The notes beneath the pieces were generated by a model. That model did no database searches, was not told the origin of the DNA, and was given only the letters and a program-made list of their open reading frames with translations. Below, in pieces: positions 13,949 through 14,954 of a stretch of 14,954 nucleotides of DNA (the first letter of the stretch is position 1; every line of letters begins with the position of its first letter). The DNA is from a bacterium. Lineage in GTDB: Bacteria; SM23-31; JAUVVT01. The stretch covers positions 1-14,954 of the forward strand of contig JAUWXV010000070.1 of assembly GCA_030616165.1 (NCBI GenBank). Direction: 5' to 3'. Made by a program: the position numbers and the translations under genes.

Positions 13949-13997
13949 GGAAACTTCCCTGTTATTTTTTTAAATGGACATAATTATAGTATCTATT

Positions 13998-14024
13998 ATA
14001 TCGTCATAAATAGAAAATTCTTTA
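13998..14024 (-). promoter_or_regulatory. Sigma-28 (FliA)-like promoter of the flagellin gene
   Basis: On the minus strand the sequence is TAAA (14021-14024), exactly 15 bases, then GACGATAT (13998-14005). The classic sigma-28 consensus is TAAA-N15-GCCGATAA, so ten of the twelve fixed positions agree with exact spacing. A start near 13991 would give a leader of about 43 bases with the ribosome binding site in place. The position fits a class-3 flagellar gene. Confidence 0.75.
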
Positions 14025-14156
14025 ATAAAAAGTGAATTTTAAATAGTCAAGTTTTTCTAAACTGATTTATTCATAACCCCTTATTACTCCCTATTCATTA
14101 AAACAGATAAAATATAAATTATGTAACATGAATTATTCATAAATTTGTATCGTAAG

Positions 14157-14188
14157 GTCAGAACAGTGCCTGCACACTGTGTTCTGAC
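14157..14188. repeat. Strong hairpin GTCAGAACAGTG/CACTGTGTTCTGAC
   Basis: The 12-base left arm (14157-14168) pairs with the 14-base right arm (14175-14188), with one two-base bulge and a 6-base loop. It stands out in otherwise A/T-only sequence between two divergent genes. No T-run follows on either strand, so it is more likely a dispersed palindromic repeat or a binding site than a terminator. Confidence 0.6.
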
Positions 14189-14351
14189 TCTTCATTAAAT
14201 ACATTTTTGCAAGTAAATTAACAGACAATAATTATAATATTTTAGAAGGAATCTAAAATTTTAATATTAATGTTTAATATTTATCAAATACTAATTTATG
14301 GTTAACATTTAACAACAAAATTCTACAAATAAGCATTTCGCTAAAACTTTA

Positions 14352-14365
14352 AAACTTATAAGTTT
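14352..14365. promoter_or_regulatory. Perfect 14-base palindrome upstream of the right-edge promoter
   Basis: AAACTTATAAGTTT reads the same on both strands and lies about 76 bases before the -35 box of the right-edge gene. It could be a regulator site, but AT-rich palindromes of this size can arise by chance. Confidence 0.25.
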
Positions 14366-14440
14366 ATAGAAAAAATACCTTAAATGAAAATTTTTAGCAC
14401 GGATTTTGCAGTTATATCAAATGTATGTTAAAAAAATAAC

Positions 14441-14469
14441 TTGACTTTGTATAATTCATTTCATATAAT
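14441..14469 (+). promoter_or_regulatory. Sigma-70-type promoter of the right-edge gene
   Basis: TTGACT (14441-14446), a 17-base spacer, and TATAAT (14464-14469) match the housekeeping consensus at 11 of 12 positions with ideal spacing. Transcription would start near 14476, leaving a leader of about 59 bases. Confidence 0.7.
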
Positions 14470-14534
14470 GTAACTTATAATAGTATATATAAATATAAAA
14501 GGTTAAGAAAAGCTTTATTTTTATTAAGATTAAT

Positions 14535-14954
14535 ATGAATTTTGTTTTAAAAATAATATTAATTTTGGCTTCATCAATTTCTTTATTGAATTATAGTTAC
14601 GCATTTGATGATAAGAAAAGCCAGGATAATCAAAGTAAAGAGCAAGAAGAGGTCAATTTATCGAAAAATTCTTCTCCGCCTTTAACTGATAATAAAGATT
14701 CAAATGATAAAACTAATCCGGAAAATGATGAAGTTAATAAAACTGTTGAACCCCCAAAAAGAAGTTTTAAGATAGAAGAAACATTTATACTTACAGATAA
14801 AACCAAGGCTAATACTTTCAGGATAAGTTCAGAGAAGAAATGGTCAAACTTTAAAGATAAATTAATGATTTCTTATGATATATTTGGTCAGGAAGATAAT
14901 AATGGGAAGTTTCAGACAAAAAGGAACAGGATTGAATTTAATTACCAATTATAT
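14535..14954 (+). CDS. Partial gene for a secreted or outer-membrane protein (3' end outside the window)
   Basis: An ATG at 14535 opens a frame of 140 codons with no stop before the right edge. Residues 1-23 are a signal peptide (MNFVLKIILILASSISLL..., cleavage likely after SYA). Residues 24-76 are a low-complexity Asp/Asn/Lys/Glu/Ser/Pro linker. From about 77 there are alternating polar/hydrophobic strands (RSFKIEETFILTD, NTFRISSEKKW, DKLMISYDIFGQ, NRIEFNYQLY), suggesting the beginning of a beta-barrel outer-membrane protein; this is inference from pattern, not a family match. Composition is about 30% GC. No good ribosome binding site is seen, but a near-consensus promoter lies 66 bases upstream. 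The family cannot be named from this fragment. Confidence 0.7.
   Translation, partial: MNFVLKIILILASSISLLNYSYAFDDKKSQDNQSKEQEEVNLSKNSSPPLTDNKDSNDKTNPENDEVNKTVEPPKRSFKIEETFILTDKTKANTFRISSEKKWSNFKDKLMISYDIFGQEDNNGKFQTKRNRIEFNYQLY

Larger units (their letters stand above)
13949..14534. other. Divergent intergenic region between flagellin and the right-edge envelope gene
   Basis: 586 very AT-rich bases without a supported gene. From left to right it holds the flagellin ribosome binding site and sigma-28-like promoter, a strong hairpin (14157-14188), an AT-rich 8-bp hairpin ATTTTAGA/TCTAAAAT (14239-14259), a perfect 14-base palindrome AAACTTATAAGTTT (14352-14365), and the sigma-70-like promoter of the right-edge gene. 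Confidence 0.6.

Noticed and set aside
14239-14259. ATTTTAGA/TCTAAAAT as an intrinsic terminator
   Set aside because: The stem has just one G-C pair per turn and there is no gene end nearby on either strand that would need it.
13949-14534. tRNA or small RNA gene in the long divergent spacer
   Set aside because: No cloverleaf arms or CCA-type ends seen; apart from the hairpin at 14157-14188 the region is nearly all A and T.

Overview
The window looks like a piece of a fairly AT-rich bacterial chromosome from a Gram-negative, motile lineage. Two observations point to the FCB/candidate-phyla part of the tree. A secreted 5'-nucleotidase carries the YPNPFNP-type C-terminal sorting domain typical of type IX secretion substrates, and the right-edge ORF looks like a signal-peptide-bearing envelope protein. 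A flagellin gene, a malic enzyme-phosphotransacetylase fusion and intergenic palindromic repeats are also present. No rRNA, tRNA, transposase, integrase or CRISPR array was seen, so the exact phylum cannot be fixed from this sequence.

Layout. Left part (1-6610), all genes on the minus strand: the ribosome binding site of a gene lying off the left edge; a four-cysteine ATC-hydrolase-like protein; the 5'-nucleotidase; a 0.77 kb repeat-filled gap; a two-domain O-methyltransferase-type enzyme; a NicO/UreH-like metal transporter with a His-rich loop; a small SAM methyltransferase; and a 0.5 kb gap holding an element with 15-bp terminal inverted repeats. Middle part (6611-9550): an MBL-fold/beta-CASP nuclease, divergent from a CDF metal exporter on the plus strand. 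Right part (9775-13948), minus strand: a THEP1-type NTPase overlapping a small EF-Tu-domain-2-like protein, the malic enzyme-PTA fusion, and a flagellin preceded by a sigma-28-like promoter. At the right edge a plus-strand envelope protein starts behind a near-consensus sigma-70 promoter and runs off the window.

How the genes relate. Most are single transcription units separated by 100-800 bp of repeat-rich spacer. The only tightly coupled pair is the EF-like protein/THEP1 NTPase, which overlap by about 29 bases. The two metal transporters (NicO-like and CDF), the two methyltransferases and the nucleotidase look like accessory functions; the MBL nuclease and malic enzyme look like housekeeping ones. 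Hand counts of sample lines give about 43-53% GC in the left 4.5 kb and about 22-35% in the CDF gene and right edge, so the left part may have a different history.

The most unexplained signals are in the spacers. A dispersed repeat with an embedded TATAAT occurs in front of the NicO gene and again near 9650. A shared 3' element (GGCGAAG-N4-TCAAATC) follows both the NicO and the small methyltransferase genes, and TTAGGCGAA/TTCGCCTAA inverted repeats bracket the NicO gene like a cassette. The 256-bp element at 6192-6447 has perfect 15-bp inverted ends. A set of mutually exclusive hairpins lies in front of the EF-like gene.
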